Shown one piece after another: positions 35,382-43,437 of a DNA stretch of 64,000 nt (positions are counted from its first letter, which is position 1; each line of letters starts with the position of its first letter). Position numbers and translations under genes: made by a program. The notes beneath the pieces are model-generated. The model did no database searches. It was given only the letters and a program-made list of their open reading frames with translations, and was not told where the DNA came from. This DNA is from Ga0077555 sp963761475 (GTDB taxonomy: Bacteria > Pseudomonadota > Alphaproteobacteria > Rhizobiales > Hyphomicrobiaceae): NCBI GenBank assembly GCA_963761475.1, contig CAVXGT010000013.1, positions 186,001 through 250,000 of the forward strand, read 5' to 3'.

Positions 35382-36144
35382 TGCAGCGGGCCCCCTTTCG
35401 CCGCTCCTCGAGACCGAGGGACTGTCGCGCTCATTCGGCGGTGTGCAGGCGGTGCGCGACGTATCGCTCTCGCTCGCCAAGGGTGAGTTGCACGCGGTAA
35501 TCGGGCCCAACGGCGCCGGGAAATCGACGCTTGTCAATCTGCTCGCCGGGGCCATACGGCCGACGGCGGGTCGCATTCTTCTGGGCGGCATCGACATTAC
35601 CGACCTTGCGCAACACAAGCGCATTCACCTGGGTCTGGCGCGCTCATTCCAGCGGACGAACATTCTGCCTGCCATGACAGTCGGCGAGAACGTGCGGCTC
35701 GCTGCGCAGGCGGTTGGCCAGCGCCGGGGGGTCGCGTTGTTTGCACCGCCTGAAGCCGACCGCGACTGCATGGCTGCGGCAACGGCGGCCCTCAAGCGGG
35801 CCGGGCTCGACGACGGCCACCAACGGGTCGCCGGCACGCTGGCTCATGGACAGAAACGGCAGCTCGAGATTGCCATGGCGCTTGCCTCGGGGCCAAAGGT
35901 TCTGTTGCTGGATGAACCCCTTGCCGGCATGGGCCAGGAGGAGAGCGAACGCATGACGGCGCTCTTGAAAGCCCTTGCCAGCTCGCACGCCGTGCTGTTG
36001 ATCGAGCACGACATGGATTTCGTGTTTGCGGTGGCTGACAGGTTGACGGTGCTGGTCGAGGGCGCAGTTCTAGCAAGCGGCCGGCCGGATGACGTGCGCG
36101 CCGATCCCGCCGTGCAGCGCGCGTATCTAGGTGGCCACGTCTGA
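35374..36144 (+). CDS. livG: branched-chain-type ABC transporter ATPase LivG
   Basis: A 256-residue ABC ATPase of the LivG type. It has Walker A GPNGAGKST, the LivG-typical 'LARSFQRTNILPAMTVGENV', a somewhat altered signature 'LAHGQKRQLEIAMALA' (AHGQK instead of SGGQQ, as usual in LivG), Walker B 'KVLLLDEPLAG' and the H-loop 'LLIEHDMDFVF'. Normally a second ATPase, LivF, completes the heterodimer, but no livF gene follows here. Possible explanations are a LivG homodimer or a LivF encoded elsewhere. Confidence 0.93.
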   Translation: MIDAAGPLSPLLETEGLSRSFGGVQAVRDVSLSLAKGELHAVIGPNGAGKSTLVNLLAGAIRPTAGRILLGGIDITDLAQHKRIHLGLARSFQRTNILPAMTVGENVRLAAQAVGQRRGVALFAPPEADRDCMAAATAALKRAGLDDGHQRVAGTLAHGQKRQLEIAMALASGPKVLLLDEPLAGMGQEESERMTALLKALASSHAVLLIEHDMDFVFAVADRLTVLVEGAVLASGRPDDVRADPAVQRAYLGGHV

Positions 36145-36199
36145 TCGTGCTGCCTGCGGTCGATGTCCGCCTGCGGCCCTGCTCCTGGAGGTCCACGCC

Positions 36200-36967
36200 A
36201 TGCTGGTCACGCACATCGACGACCTCGCCATCGAGACGCGCGTCATTCCCGGGCCGATTGGGACGCCATGGCTGGTGTTCCTGCACGAGGGGCTGGGCTC
36301 AGTGAGCCTGTGGCGCGATTTTCCCGACAAGCTCGCCCGCGCACTCAGGATGCCGGCTCTCATCTATTCGCGGCAAGGCTATGGCCAATCATCGCCGCTC
36401 AAGGGGCCGCGTGAGCCCGGCTTCATGCACCACGAGGCGCTCGACGTCCTGCCGAAGCTCCTCGAGATGCACGGCATCGGCGCGAGCATCCTGATCGGGC
36501 ACTCCGACGGCGCCTCGATCGGTCTCATCCACGCCGCCCACAACCCCGCAAGCGTGGGGGCCACCGTGTTGATGGCGCCTCACGTCATGGTGGAGCCGAT
36601 ATCGGTCGAGAGCATCGCCAGGGTGACGCAGAGCTACGAAGCCACGGGCTTGCGCGACCGGCTCGCCCGTCACCATGCCCACGTCGACGACGCGTTCCTC
36701 GGCTGGTCACGGATCTGGCTCGATCCCGCCTTTCGTGACTGGTCATTGGCGCCGGAGTGCCGGCTGCTGACGGTGCCGAGCCTGGTCATTCAGGGCCATG
36801 ACGATGAATACGGGACCCTGGCGCAGCTCGACGCCATCACCGACACCGCCCAGGGGCCGGTCGAGAGGCTCGTGCTCGACAACTGTGGCCACGCCCCCCA
36901 TCGGGACCGGGAGGGGGATGTCATCAGCGCTATCATGAGCTTTGCCGGGCGCGTGCTCGACAGCTGA
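36200..36967 (+). CDS. alpha/beta-fold hydrolase
   Basis: A 255-residue alpha/beta hydrolase. The nucleophile elbow is GHSDG with Ser102, the oxyanion region is 'FLHEGLGS', and the C-terminal 'NCGHAPHRDREGDV' carries the catalytic His; the acid is likely the Asp in 'IQGHDDEYGT'. The SD-nucleophile pattern GHSDG is shared with a group of esterases and C-C hydrolases of unknown substrate. GGAGG lies nine bases before the ATG at 36200. It begins 55 bases after livG, so it may act on the imported compound. Confidence 0.88.
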   Translation: MLVTHIDDLAIETRVIPGPIGTPWLVFLHEGLGSVSLWRDFPDKLARALRMPALIYSRQGYGQSSPLKGPREPGFMHHEALDVLPKLLEMHGIGASILIGHSDGASIGLIHAAHNPASVGATVLMAPHVMVEPISVESIARVTQSYEATGLRDRLARHHAHVDDAFLGWSRIWLDPAFRDWSLAPECRLLTVPSLVIQGHDDEYGTLAQLDAITDTAQGPVERLVLDNCGHAPHRDREGDVISAIMSFAGRVLDS

Positions 36968-36980
36968 ATTGCAGGGACGA

Positions 36981-37229
36981 TCAGCGCCGGCGGATCCGGT
37001 GGGCGGGGACGTCCAGGAAATCCCTCGACGCTTCGCGAGCCGCCACGCTGCTCGACAGCCCGACATCCTTGAGTAGACGATCGTCGAGGCGCGCAAGGCG
37101 GCGACGCTCGCCTGCCACAGCCACGGCTGCCTCCAGGAACCACAGGGCCTGCCGCGCCAATTGCAGCGCTTTGCCTCCCGACGCGAGGGCGAATGCTGGA
37201 AACGAACCGCGATAGAAGATTGTGGGCAT
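36981..37229 (-). CDS. DUF1127 (YjiS-like) small protein
   Basis: An 82-residue protein ending in a DUF1127 domain, recognised from the Arg-rich helix 'RRRLARLDDRLLKDVGLS', which is common in short alphaproteobacterial proteins implicated in RNA turnover and phosphate or carbon metabolism. The open frame reaches further upstream (ATG at 37271 and 37295), but the ATG at 37229 is the only one with a Shine-Dalgarno-like GAGG at normal spacing. It is transcribed divergently from the LysR gene. Confidence 0.75.
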   Translation of the reverse strand: MPTIFYRGSFPAFALASGGKALQLARQALWFLEAAVAVAGERRRLARLDDRLLKDVGLSSSVAAREASRDFLDVPAHRIRRR

Positions 37230-37349
37230 GGCGGCAGCCTCAGGTCGAGAGCGCAGGATTGATCGGTCCATGACGGATAGCTTGTTCTGGCTCATAACGA
37301 AAATGAATGATATTAATGCAATCCATAACGTTTCCTTGGACCAGCCTTC

Positions 37350-38276
37350 ATGCGACGCGACATCGACCCCTCGCTGCTCCGTGCCTTTCTGGCGGTTGTA
37401 GAGACCGGAAGCGCGACGAGCGCTGCCCGGCGCCTCAATCGTACCCAGGCCGCTGTCAGCCTGCAGATCAAACGCCTCGAGGAAACGCTGGGGCTCAGTC
37501 TGTTCGAACGGGACCGCAACCGATTGGTTCTGGCGCCCAGCGGCGAGCAGCTGCTTGGTCCGGCGCAACGGCTGCTGGCGCTCAACGACGAGATGGTCGA
37601 GAGCATGACGACACCCGCTTTCGAAGGCGAGGTGCGGCTCGGGTTGCCGGTGGACCTGATCGTCACCTACGCCACGCCCATTCTCCGCCGCTTCATCGAG
37701 CGCTGGCCCGGCGCGCAAGTGAGCTTGACGGCTGCCAACTCACAGGAGCTGGTCGAAGCACTGGAGGCGGGCGAAATCGACCTTGCGATCACCACCGATC
37801 TGGATGCCGGCGGCAAGGGAAGCGAGACCCTCTATCATGATGATCTCGTTTGGGTTGGTGCGCCGGGGGGCGCTGCGCATCGCAGAGCCCCGCTACCGCT
37901 CGCCATTGGGGGACGCACGTGTCGGTTTCGCCCAGTCCTGATCGAAACGCTGCGGCGAGGGGGCGTCGATTGCAGGATCGTGCTGCAAGTCGCCAACCAG
38001 GACGCCGTCAACGCCACGGTCGCGGCCGGCGTCTGCGTCTCGGCATTGCTTCGTGAGACCGTGCCTGCGGGGCTGGAGATCCTCGCGCGGGACGTGCCCC
38101 TGCCGGCGTTGCCGAGCTTCGCCATAAACCTGCGCCTACCAGTGCGTGGTACCAATGCCTTTGCGGAAGAATTGGCCCGTCATATCCGGGCGGAGTTTGC
38201 GAGCCGGGCCGCTTTGCGCGGCACACGGGCTCAGCCTGCGCTTGGCAAGCAACCGCTGTCGACTGCCGGGCGGTAG
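37350..38276 (+). CDS. LysR-family transcriptional regulator
   Basis: A 308-residue LysR-type regulator: winged helix-turn-helix at residues 4-63 ('LLRAFLAVVETGSATSAARRL', 'TQAAVSLQIKRLEETLG') followed by a periplasmic-binding-protein-like effector domain starting near 'GEVRLGLPVDLI'. Its effector is unknown. It diverges from the DUF1127 gene across a short AT-rich spacer (37296-37349) containing CATAACG twice (37293 and 37324), which could include the operator; the DUF1127 gene is therefore a candidate target. Confidence 0.92.
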   Translation: MRRDIDPSLLRAFLAVVETGSATSAARRLNRTQAAVSLQIKRLEETLGLSLFERDRNRLVLAPSGEQLLGPAQRLLALNDEMVESMTTPAFEGEVRLGLPVDLIVTYATPILRRFIERWPGAQVSLTAANSQELVEALEAGEIDLAITTDLDAGGKGSETLYHDDLVWVGAPGGAAHRRAPLPLAIGGRTCRFRPVLIETLRRGGVDCRIVLQVANQDAVNATVAAGVCVSALLRETVPAGLEILARDVPLPALPSFAINLRLPVRGTNAFAEELARHIRAEFASRAALRGTRAQPALGKQPLSTAGR

Positions 38277-38424
38277 GCATAGCTACCGTTTTCGAGGGTG
38301 GAGCAGCCCATCCCCATGACGCGCGCGACGTTCTGCGGTGGTGAGATGACTTAGTTTTTGCCAAGACAAGGCAACCCGTCACACTGTGATCGGCGCACGC
38401 TTTGCCGCCTCGCGGTCAGCTTGA

Positions 38425-39651
38425 TTACTCGGCCGCGCGTTTTTGCTCGAGGGAGATCGGGCATTCGGCCCACAGCTCGGACAAGGACGCTGCGAGGTGG
38501 TCCATGTCGGCATCGGTGTGGAGCGGCGTCGGCGTCAGGCGCAGGCGCTCGCTGCCCTTTGGCACCGTCGGATAATTGATTGGCTGCACGTAGATGCCGT
38601 ACCGATCCAGCAACTGATCGGTCACCATCTTGCAGATCACGGGATCGCCGACCAGGACGGGAACGATATGGCTCGGGTTGTCCATGACGGGCAGGCCGGC
38701 ATTCTTCAGGCGCCGCTTCAGCGTTCGTGCCCGTTCCTGATGGCGGCTTCGCTCGAGCGTCGAGGCCTTGAGATGGCGAATGGAGGCCAACGCGCCTGCA
38801 GCAATAGCTGGCGCCACCGACGTGGTGAAGATGAAGCCCGGCGCGTAGCTGCGGATGGCGTCGACGAGATCGCGGCTCGCCGCGATGTAGCCGCCCATGA
38901 CGCCAAAGCCCTTGGCCAAGGTCCCGTTGATGATGTCGACCTGATCCATGACGCCGTCGCGCTCGGCAATGCCACCGCCGCGTGGGCCGTACATGCCGAC
39001 AGCGTGCACCTCGTCCAGGTAGGTGAGCGCGCCGTATTTGCGGGCAAGGGCGCAGATCTCGCCAATCGGCGAGATCGTGCCGTCCATCGAATAGACGCTC
39101 TCGAAGGCGATGATCTTGGCGCGGTCCCGTGGCAAACCGGACAGGATTCGCTCGAGGTCGGCCAGGTCATTATGGGCAAAGATAATCTTCTCACCACCAC
39201 CGTTGCGGATACCTGCGATCATCGAGGCGTGGTTCTTGGCGTCAGACAGAATGACGGCATCGGGCAGCAGCTTCTGAAGGGTGGCCAGCGTGGTATCGTT
39301 GGCGACGAACGCTGACGTGAACAGCAGTGCTGCCTCTTTGCCATGGAGATCGGCGAGCTCAGCCTCCAGTTCGACGTGATAGTGCGTGGTCCCGGAAATA
39401 TTGCGCGTGCCACCGGAACCGGCGCCGACCTGATCGATCGCCTCGTGCATGGCGTCGAGCACGATCGAGTTCTGGCCCATGCCAAGGTAATCGTTGGAGC
39501 ACCACACCGTGATTGCCCGTACGCCCGTGTCCCCGTGGCGGACCGCCTTTGGGAACGCGCCTCGCGTGCGGCAGATATCAGCGAACACGCGATAGCGCCC
39601 TTCGCTATGGATGCGACCCAGGGCGTCCTTGAACGCACGCGTATAATCCAT
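38425..39651 (-). CDS. hemA: 5-aminolevulinate synthase
   Basis: ALA synthase condenses glycine and succinyl-CoA to 5-aminolevulinate, the C4 route to haem used by Alphaproteobacteria. The 408-residue PLP enzyme begins MDYTRAFKDALGRIHSEGRYRVF and contains 'NDYLGMGQ', 'GSGGTRNISGT', 'DEVHAVGMYGPRGGGI' and the PLP-lysine in 'GTLAKGFGVMGGYIA'. The open frame extends 43 codons upstream, but the ATG at 39651 is the conserved start. A FixK/FNR-like site lies 386 bases upstream (separate entry), in keeping with oxygen control of hemA in relatives. Confidence 0.96.
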   Translation of the reverse strand: MDYTRAFKDALGRIHSEGRYRVFADICRTRGAFPKAVRHGDTGVRAITVWCSNDYLGMGQNSIVLDAMHEAIDQVGAGSGGTRNISGTTHYHVELEAELADLHGKEAALLFTSAFVANDTTLATLQKLLPDAVILSDAKNHASMIAGIRNGGGEKIIFAHNDLADLERILSGLPRDRAKIIAFESVYSMDGTISPIGEICALARKYGALTYLDEVHAVGMYGPRGGGIAERDGVMDQVDIINGTLAKGFGVMGGYIAASRDLVDAIRSYAPGFIFTTSVAPAIAAGALASIRHLKASTLERSRHQERARTLKRRLKNAGLPVMDNPSHIVPVLVGDPVICKMVTDQLLDRYGIYVQPINYPTVPKGSERLRLTPTPLHTDADMDHLAASLSELWAECPISLEQKRAAE

Positions 39652-40109
39652 AACCTGTCGCCTCCACTTGCTCACTGGCGCCGTCTGCGCTCGCGGCAGC
39701 TGGCATCGCCGTCCGTCATTCCGCCACAGCCACAAGACCAGTCGCCTTGACGCTCGTGCCGCCGGCTCTGCCGACCACACACTGGGCTTACTCTTTTAGC
39801 CTTGAGGCGCCGCTTGGACCTTGCACCCCCGGCCATCTTCTGACTGCCGAACCCACTTGTTCGAGCGCCATGCCTTAGGCTGGCGCCATCGGCGGGACAC
39901 TACCCTCGAGCGTTGGCTCGGTCACGGCAAATTCGGCCATGAGAATACATGCGCAAAACCATATGTGTTGATCAGGAGCAGCGCGCCCCCGCGCATTGTC
40001 GCAGCGGACCATAGTCCGGCCGCGGCCCAGTGGCCCTTGATACAGCTCAAGCGGTGACGGGGCGGTCGGCCATGGGCTAGTGCCCTGCGGCGTGTTGCCG
40101 ACGGCAAGC
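39652..40109 (-). other. hemA upstream region without a gene
   Basis: About 460 bases between the hemA start and the terminator that follows the L,D-transpeptidase gene. No open frame here has coding character. It holds the FixK/FNR-like inverted repeat at 40037-40050 and presumably the hemA promoter. A 5' leader of about 300 bases would be needed if that site acts directly on hemA. Confidence 0.45.
40037..40050. promoter_or_regulatory. FixK/FNR-type box
   Basis: The sequence TTGATACAGCTCAA fits the TTGA-N6-TCAA core of FixK/FNR-family sites and matches TTGAT-N4-ATCAA at nine of ten positions. It lies between the L,D-transpeptidase terminator and hemA. In Rhodobacter and rhizobia hemA is activated by FnrL or FixK; whether this copy works at a distance of 386 bases from the start codon is an inference. 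Confidence 0.4.
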
Positions 40110-40132
40110 AAAATGCGGGCCCTCAGGCCCGC
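40110..40132 (-). terminator. intrinsic terminator after the L,D-transpeptidase gene
   Basis: GCGGGCC (40115-40121) and GGCCCGC (40126-40132) form a perfect seven-base stem with a four-base loop. On the minus strand it is followed by ATTTTG. It lies 34 bases after the stop codon at 40167. Confidence 0.72.
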
Positions 40133-40166
40133 CTTCCGACCGGTCACCAAAGCGTTGAGGAGACTT

Positions 40167-41429
40167 TCAATAGGCCGACGCCACTGAGCCCACGCCATCC
40201 TTGTTGTAGATGTCACGACGGAACTGGATCACTCCGTCCTCTGTCGCCCAAGCCGTGATGTAAGCGAAGAACAGCGGCACCGGCTTTTTCAGCCGGACGT
40301 CCAGGCGCTCGCCCGACTTCTTCATGGCGAGCACCTTTTCGGTCGACCAACCCTGGTCGCGCACGAGCCAGCCCGCCAGTTGCTCGATGCCGGAGATCCT
40401 CACACAACCCGAGCTTGCAGCACGGAAATTCCTGCCAAACAGCGTCTGCGATGGGGTGTCGTGCATGTAGACGGAGTGGCTGTTGTGGAAGTTGATCTTA
40501 ACGAAGCCCAGCGGGTTCTCTGGCCCTGGCTGCTGGCGAAACGTGACGCTGCCAGCGTCGGCGCGTGACCAATTGATCTTTGTGCTGTCGAGCTTTCGTC
40601 CGTCGCTGCCGTAAGCGTCGATCTTGTACTTGGCCAGCACATCCTTGCCCTGGCGCTGCATGTCGCGGCCCTTGGGCACGAGATCCTTGCTGATGACGGT
40701 CGGAGGCAAGTGCCAGACGGGGTTGAAATTCAGCTCGTGGATCGTGGACTTCAGGATCGGTGTCTGGCGGTCGAGCTTGCCGACCACGCCGGCGTGCCGC
40801 GAGACGACGCGATCGTCCTCCACCGCTTCGATCTGGGCAGCGGGGATGTTGACGACAACATACTTCTTGCCGGCGCTGCGGGCGAGTTCCTGGATCCGGG
40901 AGAGGTTGGTCTTGAGCTGCTTCAGGCGGACGTTCGCCGGCACGTTCATGGCCGCGATCGTGCGTTTGTCGACAATTCCAGTGGGCGTCAGGCCGTTGGA
41001 GGCCTGGAAGCGTTTGACGGCTTTTTCAACAGCGTAGTCATAACCGGCGAAGTAACTCTCCGTACCACCTTTCAGGTCGCCGGACGCCAGCAATCGCTGC
41101 TGCAGCAGCTCCACGATCTTGCCGCCAGAGCCCGGTTGTATGGTTTGGTCCGGAAGTTGCGGCCAGCCGCCTCTATCCACAATGACGGTGTAACGCTCGA
41201 TCGCCGCCTTCATGGCTGCGACGTTGTCACGCGACAACGTCGGGAAACCCTTTGGCGGATTTGCTTCCCATTGGCGCGCGAAGGAATGATCGTAACTTTG
41301 GGCGATTGAAGCGGTCGCGATATCGCGATTCCAAGGAATCCAATTCTGACTGTCCTGAGCAATGGCGGTCCGGTTGCCCAGCAGCGCCGCAGCCAAGCCG
41401 GCCGCTGCCAACCATGTGTTTCTCGTCAT
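40167..41429 (-). CDS. L,D-transpeptidase (YkuD/YcbB type) with peptidoglycan-binding domain
   Basis: A 420-residue periplasmic murein L,D-transpeptidase that crosslinks peptidoglycan through meso-diaminopimelate residues. It has a signal peptide (ending TAIAQ), a peptidoglycan-binding domain ('FQASNGLTPTGIVDKRTIAAM') and the YkuD catalytic motif with His in 'VYMHDTPSQ' and Ser-x-Gly-Cys-x-Arg in 'RAASSGCVRISG'. This order matches the large YcbB-like enzymes. The open frame starts earlier, but the ATG at 41429 has GAGGGCGGA next to it and gives a proper signal peptide. Confidence 0.93.
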   Translation of the reverse strand: MTRNTWLAAAGLAAALLGNRTAIAQDSQNWIPWNRDIATASIAQSYDHSFARQWEANPPKGFPTLSRDNVAAMKAAIERYTVIVDRGGWPQLPDQTIQPGSGGKIVELLQQRLLASGDLKGGTESYFAGYDYAVEKAVKRFQASNGLTPTGIVDKRTIAAMNVPANVRLKQLKTNLSRIQELARSAGKKYVVVNIPAAQIEAVEDDRVVSRHAGVVGKLDRQTPILKSTIHELNFNPVWHLPPTVISKDLVPKGRDMQRQGKDVLAKYKIDAYGSDGRKLDSTKINWSRADAGSVTFRQQPGPENPLGFVKINFHNSHSVYMHDTPSQTLFGRNFRAASSGCVRISGIEQLAGWLVRDQGWSTEKVLAMKKSGERLDVRLKKPVPLFFAYITAWATEDGVIQFRRDIYNKDGVGSVASAY

Positions 41430-41717
41430 TCCGCCCTCGTCTGTCAGTTCAGCTGCGAAAATCTCGGCGCGCAGCTGCCGCCTCAGGGCGATTTGAGCGC
41501 CCTGCCCCACCGAGCGCCCCAGCGCGAACGGCCAAAAACATCAAACCCGGTCAAGCCTGGCGCGTGTTTCGGGCGCCGTGCTTCGGGCGTTGTCTGAATT
41601 GACCTTGGCTCAATTCGGTCTGTTTTTCAAAGGTTGCGATGGCTTGGGTTGATGACGAATCGCCGATGGTGCTGCGGGGCCACAGTCCGTGCCGTGCCGG
41701 CGCCGAGGGGCCGATCA

Positions 41718-42710
41718 TCAGTGCGCTGCGGCGGGTGCTTCGGCCATCGCGTCGAGGGCCTGCTGGAAGAGCGCAGCATCGGCATCGGGGCCGCTCGCGT
41801 TCTCCGACAGGTAGCGCCGGAACGCCCGGGCGCGGGGGCGAGCGTGATAGAGGCCGAGGATGTGGCGGGTGATGTTGTTGATGCGGCCACCCGCTGCGAC
41901 GTGCCTGGCGGCATAGGGGATGAGGGCGGACAAAACCTCTTCGCGGGTGATAATCGGTGGAGGCTCGCCAAACAGGCGTTCGTCAACGGATGCGAGCAGC
42001 CAAGGGTTTTGGTAGGCCGCCCGGCCGACCATCACGCCATCGACGTGGTGAAGCTGCTCGCACGCCTGTTCCAGCGTGGTGATACCCCCGTTGATGACGA
42101 CGACCAGGTCGGGGTGCGCGGCCTTGAGCCGCCAGACGCGTTGATAGTCGAGCGGCGGTATCTCCCGGTTCTGTTTCGGAGAGAGCCCCTGCAGCCAGGC
42201 CTTGCGCGCATGCACGATGAAGACCCGGCACCCGGCTCCGGCGACCTCCAGGATGAAGCGCTCGAAGTCGGCTTCGCTATCCTGGTCGTCGATCCCGATG
42301 CGGCATTTGACGGTGACCGGGAGTGTCGTCGCTCCGATCATGGCGGCCACGCAGCGGGCGACGAGCGCGGGGTCCGCCATCAGGCAGGCGCCGAAGTTGC
42401 CGCCCTGGACACGATCGGATGGGCAGCCGACGTTGAGATTGATCTCGTCGTAACCCCATGCGGCTCCGATGGCGGCCGCCTCTGCGAGCTTGATTGGGTC
42501 GGCACCGCCGAGTTGCAGAGCCACAGGATGCTCGACGTCCGAAAAACCCAAAAGCTGCTCGCGCTTGCCATGAAGTATGGCGTCGGCCGTCACCATTTCC
42601 GTGTAGAGCCGGGCGCGCCGCGTCATCAGGCGATGGAACACCCGGCAATGCCGATCCGTCCAATCCATCATCGGGGCGACCGAGAATTTATGTATCTGAG
42701 TTAGCGTCAT
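41718..42710 (-). CDS. dusA: tRNA-dihydrouridine(20/20a) synthase
   Basis: DusA reduces uridines 20 and 20a in tRNA D-loops with FMN and NADPH. The 330-residue product has the N-terminal 'FSVAPMMDWTDRHCRVFHR', 'LQLGGADPIKLAEAA', the catalytic Cys in 'NVGCPSDRVQGGNFGACLM' and 'VHARKAWLQGLSPKQNRE', all DusA-specific. No clear ribosome-binding site is seen before the ATG at 42710. The 5' end of dusA is a known integration site for a family of genomic islands, and a decayed integrase lies directly upstream of it here. Confidence 0.96.
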   Translation of the reverse strand: MTLTQIHKFSVAPMMDWTDRHCRVFHRLMTRRARLYTEMVTADAILHGKREQLLGFSDVEHPVALQLGGADPIKLAEAAAIGAAWGYDEINLNVGCPSDRVQGGNFGACLMADPALVARCVAAMIGATTLPVTVKCRIGIDDQDSEADFERFILEVAGAGCRVFIVHARKAWLQGLSPKQNREIPPLDYQRVWRLKAAHPDLVVVINGGITTLEQACEQLHHVDGVMVGRAAYQNPWLLASVDERLFGEPPPIITREEVLSALIPYAARHVAAGGRINNITRHILGLYHARPRARAFRRYLSENASGPDADAALFQQALDAMAEAPAAAH

Positions 42711-42745
42711 AATTTTGGGGGTCTCAGAGGGAACCTAACGAACAT

Positions 42746-43240
42746 GTGAGGCTGATTCCGGTCATAGCGGCCTCCATCAAGCTGCGCTCGGGCCAAAGGC
42801 GCTCGATGGTACGGAAACACGGCCATACCTTATCGTACGCGTTTCGTCTCGATGTCGAGGCCTGGGCTGGCGAGCAGTAAAGCCGCATGAGCCGCGGCGA
42901 GAAGCCTACAACGAAGCCTGCCACCAGCCGAGAAACGTTGGGTGATCACATCGATCTCCATCTGGAAGATCTGAAGGTACTCGGCCGGGGCGTCGGGCGC
43001 GGCAAAGAGCACACCCTGTTTCGGCTCAAGGACACGATCGGCGGCACGCGGGTTTCCAACACATGACCACGAGTTCCTGGTCAACTTCGCCCAGCGTCGC
43101 GCGAAGCAGGGAGCGGGCCCCGTTACGACCTCGATGTGCATCAGTTTCAATGGCACAGTGATGGAACATGCTCCCGCCATGCACGGCATCGTGGTGCCGA
43201 CCGAGCAGATCAAACTCGGGTTCGAATGTCTCGGCTGCAA
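42746..43240 (+). pseudogene. decayed tyrosine site-specific integrase
   Basis: A remnant of a phage-type tyrosine recombinase reading away from dusA. From a possible GTG at 42746 the frame gives an arm-type DNA-binding domain ('GHTLSYAFRLDVEAWA'), hits TAA at 42878, and continues in the same frame with the core-binding domain ('IDLHLEDLKVLGRGVG', 'EHTLFRLKDTIGGTR') to TGA at 43064. The +1 frame then takes over with 'LVNFAQRRAKQGAGPVT' and 'AMHGIVVPTEQIKLG'. Homology fades near 43240; the catalytic Arg-His-Arg-Tyr domain is gone. With one stop, one frameshift and a 3' deletion it cannot be active. Between 43240 and 43437 I see nothing. Confidence 0.75.
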
Positions 43241-43437
43241 CCGTCCATGTTGCTTCGATCGGCTGCTTAACAACAAGGGCCGATCCTCCCGGTTTGATGC
43301 TTCAGCCGCGATGCACACACGCAACATGTCGACAGCGGACCTGTGCTCCTAGCGTGGCTCTGCGGCTGCGATAACGTGCAGAAGCGGATCGAGATGCGCC
43401 AGCTTGGTAGCCCTTACCAACGCCCCATCGGCCAGCT

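Noticed and set aside
42830..43327. Minus-strand open frame of 165 codons upstream of dusA
   Set aside because: The plus strand of the same segment encodes clear integrase fragments, so the minus-strand frame is a shadow.
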